DNA of 64,000 nucleotides from Trujillonella endophytica (GTDB lineage Bacteria > Actinomycetota > Actinomycetes > Mycobacteriales > Geodermatophilaceae), in the NCBI RefSeq assembly GCF_019799905.1, contig NZ_JABGCI010000001.1, positions 248,001 through 312,000 of the forward strand. Direction: 5' to 3'. The notes under the pieces were generated by a model. The model worked only from the letters and a program-made list of their open reading frames with translations, had not been told where the DNA came from and ran no database searches. This document shows positions 40,644 through 49,127 of the stretch, piece after piece. Every line of letters begins with the position of its first letter. The first letter of the stretch is position 1. A program made the position numbers and the translations under genes.

Positions 40644-41018
40644 CTAGTCCGCAGCGCCCGAGATCGCGAACAGCCGCACCAGGCCGGTCACCTCGAGGGC
40701 CCGCGTAACCGCCCGGGTGCTGGCGATCAGTCGGAGGTCGATGCCTTGGGCGGTGGCCAGCTTCTGTATCTCCACCAGAGCGGCCAGGCCGGCCGAGCCG
40801 AGGAACTGCACGCCGGACAGGTCGAGGATCAGCTTTGGGCGTCCCCGTCGCAGTTGGGCTTCCACCACCGTCCTGAGCAGCGGAGCGGTGTATGCGTCGA
40901 TGTCCCCCGTGGCCGACACGGTGACCGCTCCGTCCTGGTCGGCCGAGGTCGACAGACTCAACAGGTCATCACCGGCGCCGGGCGCAGTGGTCCGAGCGCT
41001 CGAATCAGCTTTGCTCAC
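40644..41018 (-). CDS. STAS-domain anti-anti-sigma factor (island cargo)
   Basis: This 124-aa RsbV/SpoIIAA-like protein has the phospho-acceptor serine S75 in LDLSGVQFLGSAGLAALV, and VTVSATGDIDAYTAPLL at the N-terminal strand. In partner switching the dephosphorylated form binds an RsbW-like kinase and frees a sigma factor. GTG 41018 is chosen because GGGGAGC lies upstream; TTG 41024 is possible. It is the only STAS protein in the window. Its kinase and phosphatase partners may be the chromosomal genes at 11101, 11683 and 32925. Confidence 0.85.
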   Translation of the reverse strand: MSKADSSARTTAPGAGDDLLSLSTSADQDGAVTVSATGDIDAYTAPLLRTVVEAQLRRGRPKLILDLSGVQFLGSAGLAALVEIQKLATAQGIDLRLIASTRAVTRALEVTGLVRLFAISGAAD

Positions 41019-41370
41019 CTGCAACGCTCCCCTTGTGGCAGTGCACGGGCGGCGGCCTGCCGCCGACAGGTCGTCGATCTACCGGAGTCCTTCGTCGGCG
41101 CGGCCGCGTTTGGATGCGTCCGTTCACTCCGGCGTTCGGCTGGCTGAGAACAACCGTCCGGACCCTTCTGGCCGATCGTCTCCCCGGCTGCGAGGTCGGA
41201 TCTCGCCGGGCGCGGAGCGGCCGTAACGAGGCCCCCATGCCGTCTGCACATCGAGGGCACTCGGCTCGGTGGCCGGCGGCTCCGCCGATGTGCGTCCGTC
41301 CGAGGTGCAGGCCTGGGACAGAGCCGAATCCTGTGCCCCGGATGTGCCCCGACCCGGGGACCGGTCCGCT
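41019..41370. other. 352-bp gap at right island end
   Basis: No convincing gene. It contains the STAS gene promoter region and the tandem TGTGCCCC motif at 41332-41351, 19 bp before the xthA stop. Confidence 0.5.
41332..41351 (+). repeat. TGTGCCCC tandem near right island end
   Basis: TGTGCCCCGGATGTGCCCCG; same orientation as the left copy at 38604-38623, 2728 bp apart. Confidence 0.6.
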
Positions 41371-42172
41371 AGTCGGCCAGCTCGACGATGACCGGCGCGT
41401 GGTCGCTGGCGCCCTTGCCCTTGCGCTCCTCGCGGTCGATGCGGGCGCCGGACACCCGCCGGGCCAGGGCCGGGGAGCCGAGCACGAAGTCGATCCGCAT
41501 GCCCTCGCGGCGGGGGAAGCGCAGCTGGGTGTAGTCCCAGTACGTGAAGACGCCCGGACCCGGGGTGTACGGGCGGACGACGTCGGCGTAGCCGGTCTCC
41601 ACGATCGCGCGGAAGGCCTCGCGCTCGGGCGGGGAGACGTGCGTGGAGTGCGAGAACACCGACATGTCCCACACGTCGTCGTCCTGCGGGGCGATGTTCC
41701 AGTCGCCGACGAGGGCGACCTGCGCGTCGGCGTCGTCGGTCAGCCAGCCCCCGGCCGCCACCCGCAGCGCCTCGAGCCAGGCCAGCTTGTAGTCCAGGTG
41801 CGGGTCGCCGAGCTGCCGGCCGTTCGGCACGTACAGGCTCCACACCCGCACCCCGCCGCAGACGGCGCCCAGCGCGCGGGCCTCCGGCGCAGGGTCGACG
41901 CCCTCCTTGGCCGCCCACGGCGGCATGCCGGGGAAGCCGACCTCGACGTCGGTGAGGCCGACCCGCGACAGCAGCGCGACGCCGTTCCACTGCGAGTGGC
42001 CGACGTGCGCGACCTCGTAGCCGAGCTCGCGGAACCGCTCCTCGGGGAACTGGTCGTCGCGGCACTTGGTCTCCTGCAGGGCCACGACGTCCACGTCCGA
42101 GCGCTCCAGCCAGGCCACCACCCGGTCGGCACGGGAGCGGATCGAGTTCACGTTCCAGGTCGCCAGGCGCAC
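41369..42172 (-). CDS. xthA: Exodeoxyribonuclease III
   Basis: This 267-aa AP endonuclease/3'-5' exonuclease acts in base-excision repair. Motifs: NVNSIRSR, LQETKCRDDQFP (metal Glu), VGDWNIAPQDDDVWD and the C-terminal SDHAPVIVEL with the catalytic Asp-His. The last 57 codons are the right copy of the island-flanking repeat, so the functional 3' end is supplied by the inserted element. The ATG at 42172 gives the normal MRLATWNVNSIR start. Confidence 0.95.
   Translation of the reverse strand: MRLATWNVNSIRSRADRVVAWLERSDVDVVALQETKCRDDQFPEERFRELGYEVAHVGHSQWNGVALLSRVGLTDVEVGFPGMPPWAAKEGVDPAPEARALGAVCGGVRVWSLYVPNGRQLGDPHLDYKLAWLEALRVAAGGWLTDDADAQVALVGDWNIAPQDDDVWDMSVFSHSTHVSPPEREAFRAIVETGYADVVRPYTPGPGVFTYWDYTQLRFPRREGMRIDFVLGSPALARRVSGARIDREERKGKGASDHAPVIVELAD
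41371..41543 (+). repeat. Right copy of 173-bp island-flanking direct repeat
   Basis: This is the 3' end of intact xthA; it matches 38325-38497 with 11 mismatches and no gaps, with a 94-bp identical central block at 41434-41527. Confidence 0.88.
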
Positions 42173-42251
42173 GGCTGCCGAGCTTACGGAGTGGTCCGGT
42201 CGCCCCCGGCTCCTGCGTCGGGGTCAGCGGGCCGGGGTCAACGGGCCGGGG

Positions 42252-43178
42252 TCAGCGCGCCGCCACCCGGGCGCGCGCCCGCTCCCGGCTCTCCACGAAG
42301 CGGGAGGCCGCCGCGTCGAGACCGGCGACGAACTCGGCCAGCTCCTCCCGGGCCTTCTCGCCGGCGGGGCCCAGGTCGGTGCGCTCGAACACCCGCCAGG
42401 CGCGCAGCACCGGGCTCACCACCTCGTCGTGGTGCAGCCGCAGGTCGTAGATCCCGGCCTTGGCGATCAGCATGGACATCCGTCGGAACCCGGCCATGCC
42501 GGCCCCGGGCATCTCGAAGCCCACGACCTCCGTGGTCACCGCCTGCATGGCGAGATCGGGGTCGATGTCGAACGCCGCCGCCATGAGGTTCCGGTAGAAG
42601 ACCATGTGCAGGTTCTCGTCGGTGGCGATGCGCGCGAGCAGCCTGTCGGCGATGGGGTCGCCGGTGGCGCGGCCGGTGTTGCGGTGCGAGACGCGGGTGG
42701 CCAGTTCCTGGAACGAGACGTACGCCAGCGCCTCCAGCGGGCTCTTGTCCCCGGAGTCGTATCCGCTGGTCATGTAGTCCATCCGGGCGCGCTCGAGCGC
42801 GACGGGGTCGACGCCGCGGGTGACGAGCAGGTAGTCGCGCAGCGCGATGCCGTGGCGGTTCTCCTCGGCGGTCCACCGGCCCACCCACTGGCCCCAGGCG
42901 CCGTCCCGCCCGAACCGGGTGGCGATCTCCCGGTGGTAGCTGGGGAGGTTGTCCTCGGTCAGGAGGTTGGTGACCATCGCGGCCCGCGCGGTCTCGTCGA
43001 GCCGGGACTGCTCCGGCGACCAGTCCGCGCCGCCGAGGAGGGCGAAGTCGCGCCCCTCCGACCACGGCACGTAGTCGTGCGGGTGCCACTCCCGGGCCAT
43101 GGAGACGTGCCGGTCCAGGTTGTCGGCCACCACCGGCTCGAGCTCGGTCAGGAGGGCGGTGTGCGGAGAGGTGGTCAC
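42252..43178 (-). CDS. Acyl-ACP desaturase (DesA type, diiron)
   Basis: This 308-aa soluble desaturase of the FA_desaturase_2 family introduces a cis double bond into acyl-ACP. The diiron carboxylate motifs ENRHG and DENLH (EX2H pairs) and LTEDNLPSYH are visible. Actinobacterial homologues (DesA1/DesA2) adjust membrane fluidity and mycolate-like lipids. The GTG at 43178 has GGGAGT upstream; the frame before it is Ser/Pro/Arg-rich and not coding. It is divergent from the LCP gene. Confidence 0.92.
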   Translation of the reverse strand: MTTSPHTALLTELEPVVADNLDRHVSMAREWHPHDYVPWSEGRDFALLGGADWSPEQSRLDETARAAMVTNLLTEDNLPSYHREIATRFGRDGAWGQWVGRWTAEENRHGIALRDYLLVTRGVDPVALERARMDYMTSGYDSGDKSPLEALAYVSFQELATRVSHRNTGRATGDPIADRLLARIATDENLHMVFYRNLMAAAFDIDPDLAMQAVTTEVVGFEMPGAGMAGFRRMSMLIAKAGIYDLRLHHDEVVSPVLRAWRVFERTDLGPAGEKAREELAEFVAGLDAAASRFVESRERARARVAAR

Positions 43179-43419
43179 GGCGGACTCCCGGTCGTCGTCG
43201 GCGGGGGACTGTCTGTCCCCGGGAGCGGACCCCCGTGTGCTCCCGGTCCCACGGTCGTCCGCCTCCTGGGGTTTCCCCCCTGAGGTGCCGGTCACACGTG
43301 GCGGAGCTGGCCGTACGCCCGATCGGCCGGGATGCGGACGGCAGGCCCCACGAACCCGCCGAGGTGGCGCGCAGATGGGACCATGGCGGAATGAGCAGCT
43401 GGCGCGGCGGGGTCCGTTC

Positions 43420-45051
43420 GTGACGGACGCCGACGACGCGACCCGGCCCATCGGGTCCCCGCGGGGCTCGCTGCCCCCCGTGCCGGGCACGGCGCCGTCC
43501 CGGTCACGGAGAGTGGCGAGGGCTGCCGGGGGTGCGGCGGTCTCGACGGCTCCGCGCGACGGAGCCCAGGGGCGTCCCCGCGACTTCTGGGCCGCGCTGG
43601 CCTGGACCGTCGCCAACACCGTCGTGCCCGGCACCGGCTTCCTCGCGGCGGGCCGGCGGCGTACCGGTGTCGCGGTGCTGGGCGTCTTCCTGCTGCTCGT
43701 GGTCGGCGCGATCTGGCTCGTGACCGCGGGCCGGCGGACGGCGCTGCACATCGCCGTCGACACCGACCAGCTGCGCTGGCTGCTGGCCGGCGTGGTCGCC
43801 GTCGCGGTGCTCTGGGTGCTGTCGGTCGTCCTGGGCTACCGGGCCCTGGTGCCGCGCCCGACGTCACCGGGGCGGCACGCGATCGGGGCGCTGCTGGTCG
43901 TCGCCCTCGTCGCCGCCGTCGGCTACCCGGCCTACCTGGTCGGTCAGTTCGCCGTCGCCCAGACCGGGCTCCTCGACGAGGTGTTCGCCGAGGACCGGGA
44001 GTCCGCCACCGTCGTCGACGAGCCCGATCCCTTCGGCGACCAGGAGCGGGTCAACGTGCTGCTCCTCGGTGGGGACGGCGGCGCGGGCCGGGACGGCGTG
44101 CGGACCGACACCGTCGTCGTCGCCAGCATCGACACCGAGAGCGGCGACACGGTGCTGTTCAGCCTGCCCCGGAACCTCGAGGAACTCCCCTTCCCGGCGG
44201 ACAGCCCGCTGGCCGCGGTGTACCCGGACGGCTTCGACGCCGGGAGCGAGAGCGAGAGCCTGCTCAACGCCGTCTACCGCAACGGTCCGGCTGCACACCC
44301 CGACATCCTGGGGCCGACCGACGACCCCGGCGCCGACTTCCTCAAGCTCGGTGTCGGCGAGGCGTTGGGCCTGGACATCGACTACTTCGTGCTCGTCAAC
44401 CTCGACGGCTTCGCCCGGCTGGTCGACGCACTCGGCGGCATCACGGTCAACGTCAACTACTACGTGCCGATCAACGGCGACCCGGGCACCGGCGAGCTCC
44501 CCGACGACTACATCGAGCCGGGGCCGGACCAGCGGATGGACGGACAGCGGGCGCTCGCATTCGCCCGCGGCCGGTTCGGGCTCACCGACTACGACCGGAT
44601 GGCGCGCCAGCGCTGCACCATCGACGCGATCATCGACACCGCGGACCCGCTGACCCTGCTGCAGGACTACCAGGAGCTGGCGTCGGCCACCAGCGACATC
44701 GTCAGCACCGACATCCCGCGCTCGGCCCTGCAGGACTTCGTCGATCTCGGTGACCGGGTCAAGGAGGGCGACGTGACCAGCGTCGTGTTCGACAACACCG
44801 TCATCGACCCGGCCTACCCCGACTTCGAGAAGATGCGCCTGATCGTGCTGAGCGCGCTGTCGCCGGCGGCCGCTCCCACCGCTCCCGAGACCTCCGCGCC
44901 CCCGGCGGCGGAGACGTCCGCGCCGCCGCCGGTGGCCGGTGAGGAGCCGGCCGTCGAGCCGGTGACCGACATCGGCGACGCCTGCGCCTACGACCCGGAA
45001 CAGGCGGCCGCCGCCCTGGCCGCGGGCGAGCCCCCGAACCAGGCCGACTAG
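43420..45051 (+). CDS. LytR-CpsA-Psr (LCP) family wall-polymer ligase
   Basis: The protein has 543 aa. An N-terminal cytoplasmic tail precedes four predicted membrane segments (about 50-180) and an extracytoplasmic LCP domain (about 215-450): VNVLLLGGDGGAGRDGVRTDTVVVAS, FSLPRNLEE, LVDALGGITVNV, QRALAFARGRFGLTDYDRMARQR with the catalytic Arg and Asp residues. A Pro/Thr/Ser-rich C-terminal tail follows. LCP enzymes transfer teichoic-acid or arabinogalactan-like polymers to peptidoglycan. The three extra membrane segments make it longer than a minimal LCP protein. ATG 43375 is an alternative start. Confidence 0.87.
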   Translation: MTDADDATRPIGSPRGSLPPVPGTAPSRSRRVARAAGGAAVSTAPRDGAQGRPRDFWAALAWTVANTVVPGTGFLAAGRRRTGVAVLGVFLLLVVGAIWLVTAGRRTALHIAVDTDQLRWLLAGVVAVAVLWVLSVVLGYRALVPRPTSPGRHAIGALLVVALVAAVGYPAYLVGQFAVAQTGLLDEVFAEDRESATVVDEPDPFGDQERVNVLLLGGDGGAGRDGVRTDTVVVASIDTESGDTVLFSLPRNLEELPFPADSPLAAVYPDGFDAGSESESLLNAVYRNGPAAHPDILGPTDDPGADFLKLGVGEALGLDIDYFVLVNLDGFARLVDALGGITVNVNYYVPINGDPGTGELPDDYIEPGPDQRMDGQRALAFARGRFGLTDYDRMARQRCTIDAIIDTADPLTLLQDYQELASATSDIVSTDIPRSALQDFVDLGDRVKEGDVTSVVFDNTVIDPAYPDFEKMRLIVLSALSPAAAPTAPETSAPPAAETSAPPPVAGEEPAVEPVTDIGDACAYDPEQAAAALAAGEPPNQAD

Positions 45052-45455
45052 CCGGCCACGCCCTGGTCGGCGTGCATCTGGGCGAGCTGGATGAGGTTGC
45101 CGCAGGTGTCGTCGAGGACGGCGGTGGTCACCGGGCCCATCCGCAGCGGCTCCTGCGTGAACCGCACCCCCAGCCCCTTCAGCCGGTCGACCTCGGCCTG
45201 CACGTCGTCCACCGAGAACGCGGTGAACGGGATGCCGTCGGCCACCAGCGCCTCGGTGAACGGGACGACGGCCGGGTGGGCGTTGGGTTCGAGCACGATC
45301 TCGACGCCGTCGGGCTGCTCCGGGGAGACGACGGTCAGCCAGCGGTGCTCGCCCAGCGGGACGTCGTTCTTCTCCTGGAAGCCGAGCACCTCGGTGTAGA
45401 AGCGCAACGCCTTCTCCTGGTCGTCCACGAAGATGCTGGTCAGGCCGATCCGCAC
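45048..45455 (-). CDS. VOC-family protein paired with ArsR regulator
   Basis: This 135-aa glyoxalase-like protein has TSIFVDDQEKALRFYTEVLGFQEK at the N-terminus and AVLDDTCGNLIQLAQMH at the C-terminus, with EIVLEP as the mid-domain metal-ligand strand. The GTG at 45455 has GGAGGGA 5 nt upstream and lies inside the end of the ArsR gene, so they are co-translated. This ArsR-VOC pairing is common in actinobacteria and often annotated as glyoxalase/bleomycin resistance; the substrate is unknown. Confidence 0.85.
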   Translation of the reverse strand: MRIGLTSIFVDDQEKALRFYTEVLGFQEKNDVPLGEHRWLTVVSPEQPDGVEIVLEPNAHPAVVPFTEALVADGIPFTAFSVDDVQAEVDRLKGLGVRFTQEPLRMGPVTTAVLDDTCGNLIQLAQMHADQGVAG

Positions 45456-45760
45456 GGGGGTCCCTCCGGGGGCTGGGGCTGGGGGCTGGCCGGTGGCGGG
45501 GGCCACCGCTCGACGATGGTGCGCAGCGGCGTCGTGTCCAGGTCGTGGAACTTGTAGCGACCCTCCCGCCGGCTGTGCACCAGGCCCGCGGCCTCCAGGA
45601 CCTCCAGGTGCTGGGAGACGGCCTGGCGCGACGAGCCCACCCCGTGCTTCATCACCAGCCGGGTGCAGAGCTCGAACAGCGTCTGGCCGCTCCGTTCCTG
45701 GAGCTCGTCGAGGATCGCGCGCCGGGTCGGGTCGGCGAGGGCCTTGAACACGTCGCCCAC
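45440..45760 (-). CDS. ArsR-family HTH repressor
   Basis: This 106-aa winged-helix protein has ALADPTRRAILDELQERSGQTLFELCTRL and the recognition helix SSRQAVSQHLEVLEAAGLV, then the wing RREGRYKFHDL. A Pro-rich tail overlaps the start of the VOC gene by 16 nt. There is no CXC metal motif, so it is probably not a metal sensor. The start is GTG at 45760; the AT-rich sequence just upstream (45770-45790) is its likely promoter. Confidence 0.86.
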   Translation of the reverse strand: MGDVFKALADPTRRAILDELQERSGQTLFELCTRLVMKHGVGSSRQAVSQHLEVLEAAGLVHSRREGRYKFHDLDTTPLRTIVERWPPPPASPQPQPPEGPPCGSA

Positions 45761-45807
45761 GACGGAACAATACGCAAGCCGCTACTTGCCTGACAAGCCC
45801 CGGCCGG

Positions 45808-47025
45808 TCAGAACGGCGCCTCGGCGAACCAGACGGCGTCGAGCTCGTCCTGGCTGTGACCGTCCCAGTCGACGCGCATGACGAACAGCTCGAGGGCGCC
45901 GTCGTAGAAGGTGATGTAGCGCCAGGTCGTCGGCCCCGGCGGGGACAGGACGAGGTCCCCCTCGGGGACTCCCTCGGTGTAGGACCAGGTCGTGACCGGG
46001 CCGCCGAAGGCGCGGGCGCCCCCCAGCTCGGCATCGCGGGCGGCCGCGTCGGGGAACTGGATCAGCCGGAGCTGGAGGCCGTTGGGGTAGGCGCAGGTCA
46101 CGACCGCCTCGCTGCCGGACGGCGTGCCCCGGTCGCAGGTGGAGTCCTGCCAGGCGGTGCCCCCGGGCTCGGTGGGCACGAGCTCGGGGAACGTCTGGGC
46201 GATCTCGTAGGCCTGGAGCCACGGTCCGCGGGTGAAGAAGGTCAGGTCGATCGACGTGCGGCTGCCCGCTCCGTCCTCGTCGACCGCGGTGAGCTCGTAG
46301 AGGTGCTCGCCGAGCGGGACGTCCTCGTCCCGGTACGGGCTGTCGGTCACGGCGTCGTCGAGCAGGGTGCCGTCCCGGGTGATCTCGTAGCGGTCGGCGC
46401 CGGTCACCGGCTCCCAGTCCAGCTCGACGTCGGCGTCGACGCTGCTCGCGCCGAACTCCGTCAGCGCGTCCAGCGGCGTGACGACCACGTCGCTGTCCAC
46501 GCGGTCGGAGCGGTCGCCGTCGTCGTCCAGCGCGATGACGGCGTACCGGTACTCGGTGCCGCCCAGCGCCTCGCCGTCGACGTACGAGGTCTCCGTCGTC
46601 GTGCCCAGGAAGTCCTCGCCGCGGTGCACCTCGTACTCGACCGCGTCCTCGGCGGCGGTCCAGCTGACCGCGATGCCGTCCTCGCCGGTCGTGGCCTGGA
46701 CGTCGGCGGGCGGGTCGACCGGCCGGGTCTGCAGGTACACCGTGACCCCGACGCCGACGAGCACGGCGACCAGGGCGGCGCCGAGCGTCCACCACAGGGC
46801 CGTGCGCGAGCGCCGCGGAGGAGGCGGCTGCGGACCCCACGCCGGCTGCGGCGCCCCCCAGCCCGGTGACCCGCCCTGCTGTGGTGTCTGCTGCGGCGCC
46901 GGTTGCGGCGCCCAGGCCGGCTGCTGGCCGCCCCACGACGGCTGAGGCTGCTGCTGGTGAGGCGGCTGTGGCTGCTGCTGCCACCCCGGCTGTCCCCCCG
47001 CGGGCAGGCTGTACGGCTCGCTCAT
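45808..47025 (-). CDS. Membrane-anchored protein with Gln/Pro-rich N-terminus and two Fn3-like domains
   Basis: The protein has 405 aa. The cytoplasmic N-terminus (about 1-85) is Gln/Pro/Trp-rich, of low complexity. One membrane span (ALWWTLGAALVAVLVGVGVTVYL) is followed by two fibronectin-III-like repeats (DVQATTGEDGIAVSWTAAEDAVEYEVHRGE; ASSVDADVELDWEPVTGADRYEITRDG) and an extracellular C-terminal domain of unknown type containing two cysteines. Such proline-rich heads occur in actinobacterial septum or wall-associated proteins. The ATG at 47025 has GAGGGAG upstream. Confidence 0.72.
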   Translation of the reverse strand: MSEPYSLPAGGQPGWQQQPQPPHQQQPQPSWGGQQPAWAPQPAPQQTPQQGGSPGWGAPQPAWGPQPPPPRRSRTALWWTLGAALVAVLVGVGVTVYLQTRPVDPPADVQATTGEDGIAVSWTAAEDAVEYEVHRGEDFLGTTTETSYVDGEALGGTEYRYAVIALDDDGDRSDRVDSDVVVTPLDALTEFGASSVDADVELDWEPVTGADRYEITRDGTLLDDAVTDSPYRDEDVPLGEHLYELTAVDEDGAGSRTSIDLTFFTRGPWLQAYEIAQTFPELVPTEPGGTAWQDSTCDRGTPSGSEAVVTCAYPNGLQLRLIQFPDAAARDAELGGARAFGGPVTTWSYTEGVPEGDLVLSPPGPTTWRYITFYDGALELFVMRVDWDGHSQDELDAVWFAEAPF

Positions 47026-47193
47026 CGGACTCCCTCGTGACCGGGCGGCTACCGACACGCTCCGTGGCGACGGCGCGTGATCCGTCACGCTACGTCACCG
47101 GGCGCGTCAGGTGCCCGGCCGACGAGACATGTCACCCGTCTGGGACGCTGCCCCGGCAGGCCCCGTCCGACGGGCCCGCGGACTGGAGGCGTC

Positions 47194-47388
47194 GTGGCAC
47201 TGGCCGGAGATCCGCGCCGGCAGCGGCTGGTGGGCCTGCTGGTCCTCGGCATCGCCGTCGTCCTGCTCGTCTCGTCGCCCACCTGGTTCGCGAGCGACCG
47301 GCAGCTCATCGGGGTCGCCCAGCTGGCCGTCGGTGTGCTCCTCGCCGCGGTCGGCGCCGTCCTGCTGCGCCGGGCGGCTTCCCGCTAG
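47194..47388 (+). CDS. Small two-span membrane protein
   Basis: This 64-aa protein has two hydrophobic segments (LVGLLVLGIAVVLLVSSPTWF and LIGVAQLAVGVLLAAVGAVLL) separated by a short polar turn. No family is recognised. The GTG at 47194 has TGGAGGC 4 nt upstream, and the codon pattern is typical of real genes here. Confidence 0.6.
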   Translation: MALAGDPRRQRLVGLLVLGIAVVLLVSSPTWFASDRQLIGVAQLAVGVLLAAVGAVLLRRAASR

Positions 47389-47459
47389 GCGGACTGGCGG
47401 TCGCTCGTGACCCGGACCACACTCCAGCGAGAGAGTGCCGGGCGAGGACGGAGGACCGC

Positions 47460-47660
47460 GTGAAGCTGACGAAGCAGCAGCTCGTCGAGACGCTGCGCAC
47501 CGAGGGTGACAACGACACCGCCGACAAGGTGGAGGCGCAGCTCCCCGACGACATCGACACCGACCGGGACGCGGGAGCCCTCGAGGCCGCCGGGCTGGAC
47601 CGCACGCAGCTGATGGCCAAGCTCGCCGGCGGGGCGTTCGGGACGACGCTCAGCCCCTGA
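47460..47660 (+). CDS. Small hypothetical protein (66 aa)
   Basis: This is an acidic soluble protein (KLTKQQLVETLRTEGDNDTADKVEAQLPDDID, then DAGALEAAGLDRTQLMAKLAGG), similar in layout to small DUF-type actinobacterial proteins with a Lys/Glu helix-turn-helix start. GTG with GGAGGA upstream is a strong initiation site. A hairpin follows its stop. Confidence 0.65.
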   Translation: MKLTKQQLVETLRTEGDNDTADKVEAQLPDDIDTDRDAGALEAAGLDRTQLMAKLAGGAFGTTLSP

Positions 47661-47661
47661 C

Positions 47662-47704
47662 GCGCCGCCGCGGCGGGGCCCCGAGGTGGGGGCTCCGCCG
47701 CGGC
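47662..47704 (+). terminator. Hairpin between convergent genes
   Basis: GCCGCGGCGGGGCCCC and GGGGGCTCCGCCGCGGC pair imperfectly around a short loop. It lies between the 66-aa gene and the stop of the acyl-CoA dehydrogenase. Confidence 0.65.
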
Positions 47705-47711
47705 GCATCGG

Positions 47712-48923
47712 TCAGCCGGTGTAGGGGCGCTCCCGGGCCAGCTCCTCCTTGGCCACGCCGCGGATGTGCACGGCGTCCGGGCCGTCGACGATCCGCAGCG
47801 TCCGAGCGCTGGCGTAGAACCGCGCCAGGACCGTGTCGTTGCTGACGCCCGCGCCACCGTGCACCTGGATGGCCCGGTCGATGACGTTCAGCGCGACGCG
47901 GGGTGCGGCCACCTTGATCGCGGAGATCTCGGTCTTGGCCCCCTTGGCCCCGAACTTGTCGATCAGGTCGGCGGTCTTCAGCACGTACAGCCGCGCCTGG
48001 TCGATCTCGATGCGCGACAGCGCGATCGCCTCGCGGACGGTGCCCTGGTCAGCCAGCGGCCGGCCGAAGGCGACGCGGTTCTGCGTCCGCTCGACCATGA
48101 GGGCCAGCGCGCGCTCGGCCATGCCGATGGCGCGCATGCAGTGGTGGATCCGGCCGGGACCGAGGCGGGCCTGGGCGATCATGAAGCCGTCGCCCTCGCC
48201 GGAGAGGATGTTGCTCACCGGCACGCGGACGTCGGTGAACCGCAGCTCCGAGTGGCCGTGCTGGTCCTGGTAGCCGAAGACCGGCAGGTGCCGCACGATC
48301 TCCAGGCCGGGGGTGTCCCGGGGGACCAGGACCATCGACTGCTGCCGGTGCGGCGCTCCCTCGGGGTCGGTCTTGCCCATGACGATGAAGATCTGGCAGC
48401 GCTCGTCGGCCGCGCCGCTGGTCCACCACTTGCGGCCGTTGATGACGTACTCGTCGCCGTCACGCACGATCGCGGTCTGGATGTTGCGCGCGTCGGACGA
48501 GGCGACGTCGGGCTCGGTCATGGCGAAGCCCGAGCGGATCTCCCCCTCGAGCAGCGGCTCGAGCCACCGCTGCTTCTGCTCGGGCGTGCCGAACAGCATG
48601 AGCGTCTCCATGTTGCCCGTGTCGGGCGCGCCCACGTTCATCGACTCGGGGGCGATCACCGGCGACCAGCCGGTGATCTCGGCGACCGAGGCGTACTCGA
48701 GGTTGGTCAGGCCGCCGACCTCGTGGTGGAAGAGGTTCCACAGGCCGCGCTTGCGCGCCTCGGCCTTGAGCTCTTCGAGGACCGGCGGGTGCTCGTGGTT
48801 GTCGTAGCCGCGCTCGGCACGCCAGGCGTCGTAGACGGGCTCGGCGGGGAAGACGTGCTCCCGCATGAAGTCCCACGCGCGCGCGCAGACGTCCTCGGCC
48901 TTGGCGGAGAGGGCGAAGTCCAT
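47712..48923 (-). CDS. Acyl-CoA dehydrogenase
   Basis: This 403-aa flavoenzyme has an N-terminal helical domain, the [20 protein letters not shown] flavin-site segment, [13 protein letters not shown], the middle beta domain, and C-terminal [38 protein letters not shown] and [33 protein letters not shown]. It resembles FadE-type enzymes of the ACAD10/11 and medium/long-chain group. The ATG at 48923 is the family start; the upstream in-frame GTG adds only basic residues. Confidence 0.9.
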   Translation of the reverse strand: MDFALSAKAEDVCARAWDFMREHVFPAEPVYDAWRAERGYDNHEHPPVLEELKAEARKRGLWNLFHHEVGGLTNLEYASVAEITGWSPVIAPESMNVGAPDTGNMETLMLFGTPEQKQRWLEPLLEGEIRSGFAMTEPDVASSDARNIQTAIVRDGDEYVINGRKWWTSGAADERCQIFIVMGKTDPEGAPHRQQSMVLVPRDTPGLEIVRHLPVFGYQDQHGHSELRFTDVRVPVSNILSGEGDGFMIAQARLGPGRIHHCMRAIGMAERALALMVERTQNRVAFGRPLADQGTVREAIALSRIEIDQARLYVLKTADLIDKFGAKGAKTEISAIKVAAPRVALNVIDRAIQVHGGAGVSNDTVLARFYASARTLRIVDGPDAVHIRGVAKEELARERPYTG

Positions 48924-49077
48924 GAGCGGACCGTAGAGGGGCCGGTCGCGGTCGGCACGGCGGGGGTGGCACCGGACCGGACGAGACCGCGCCACGCCCC
49001 GGACAGCACGGAGCCGGGGCCCTCCGAGGAGGGACCCGGCTCGTGGTGGACCGTGCCGCGGCGGGCACGTGCCCGGC

Positions 49078-49126
49078 CCCCGTCCTCCTCGCCCCGAGCT
49101 CAGGGGTGAGGAGGACGGGGTCCTCG
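49078..49126 (-). terminator. Stop-codon-linked palindromic terminator, copy 3
   Basis: CCCCGTCCTCCTCGCCCC and GGGGTGAGGAGGACGGGG pair over 17 of 18 bp around GAGCTCA. It immediately follows the stop of the DUF4383 gene (minus strand) and is the same family as 13460-13515. Confidence 0.8.
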
Positions 49127-49127
49127 A

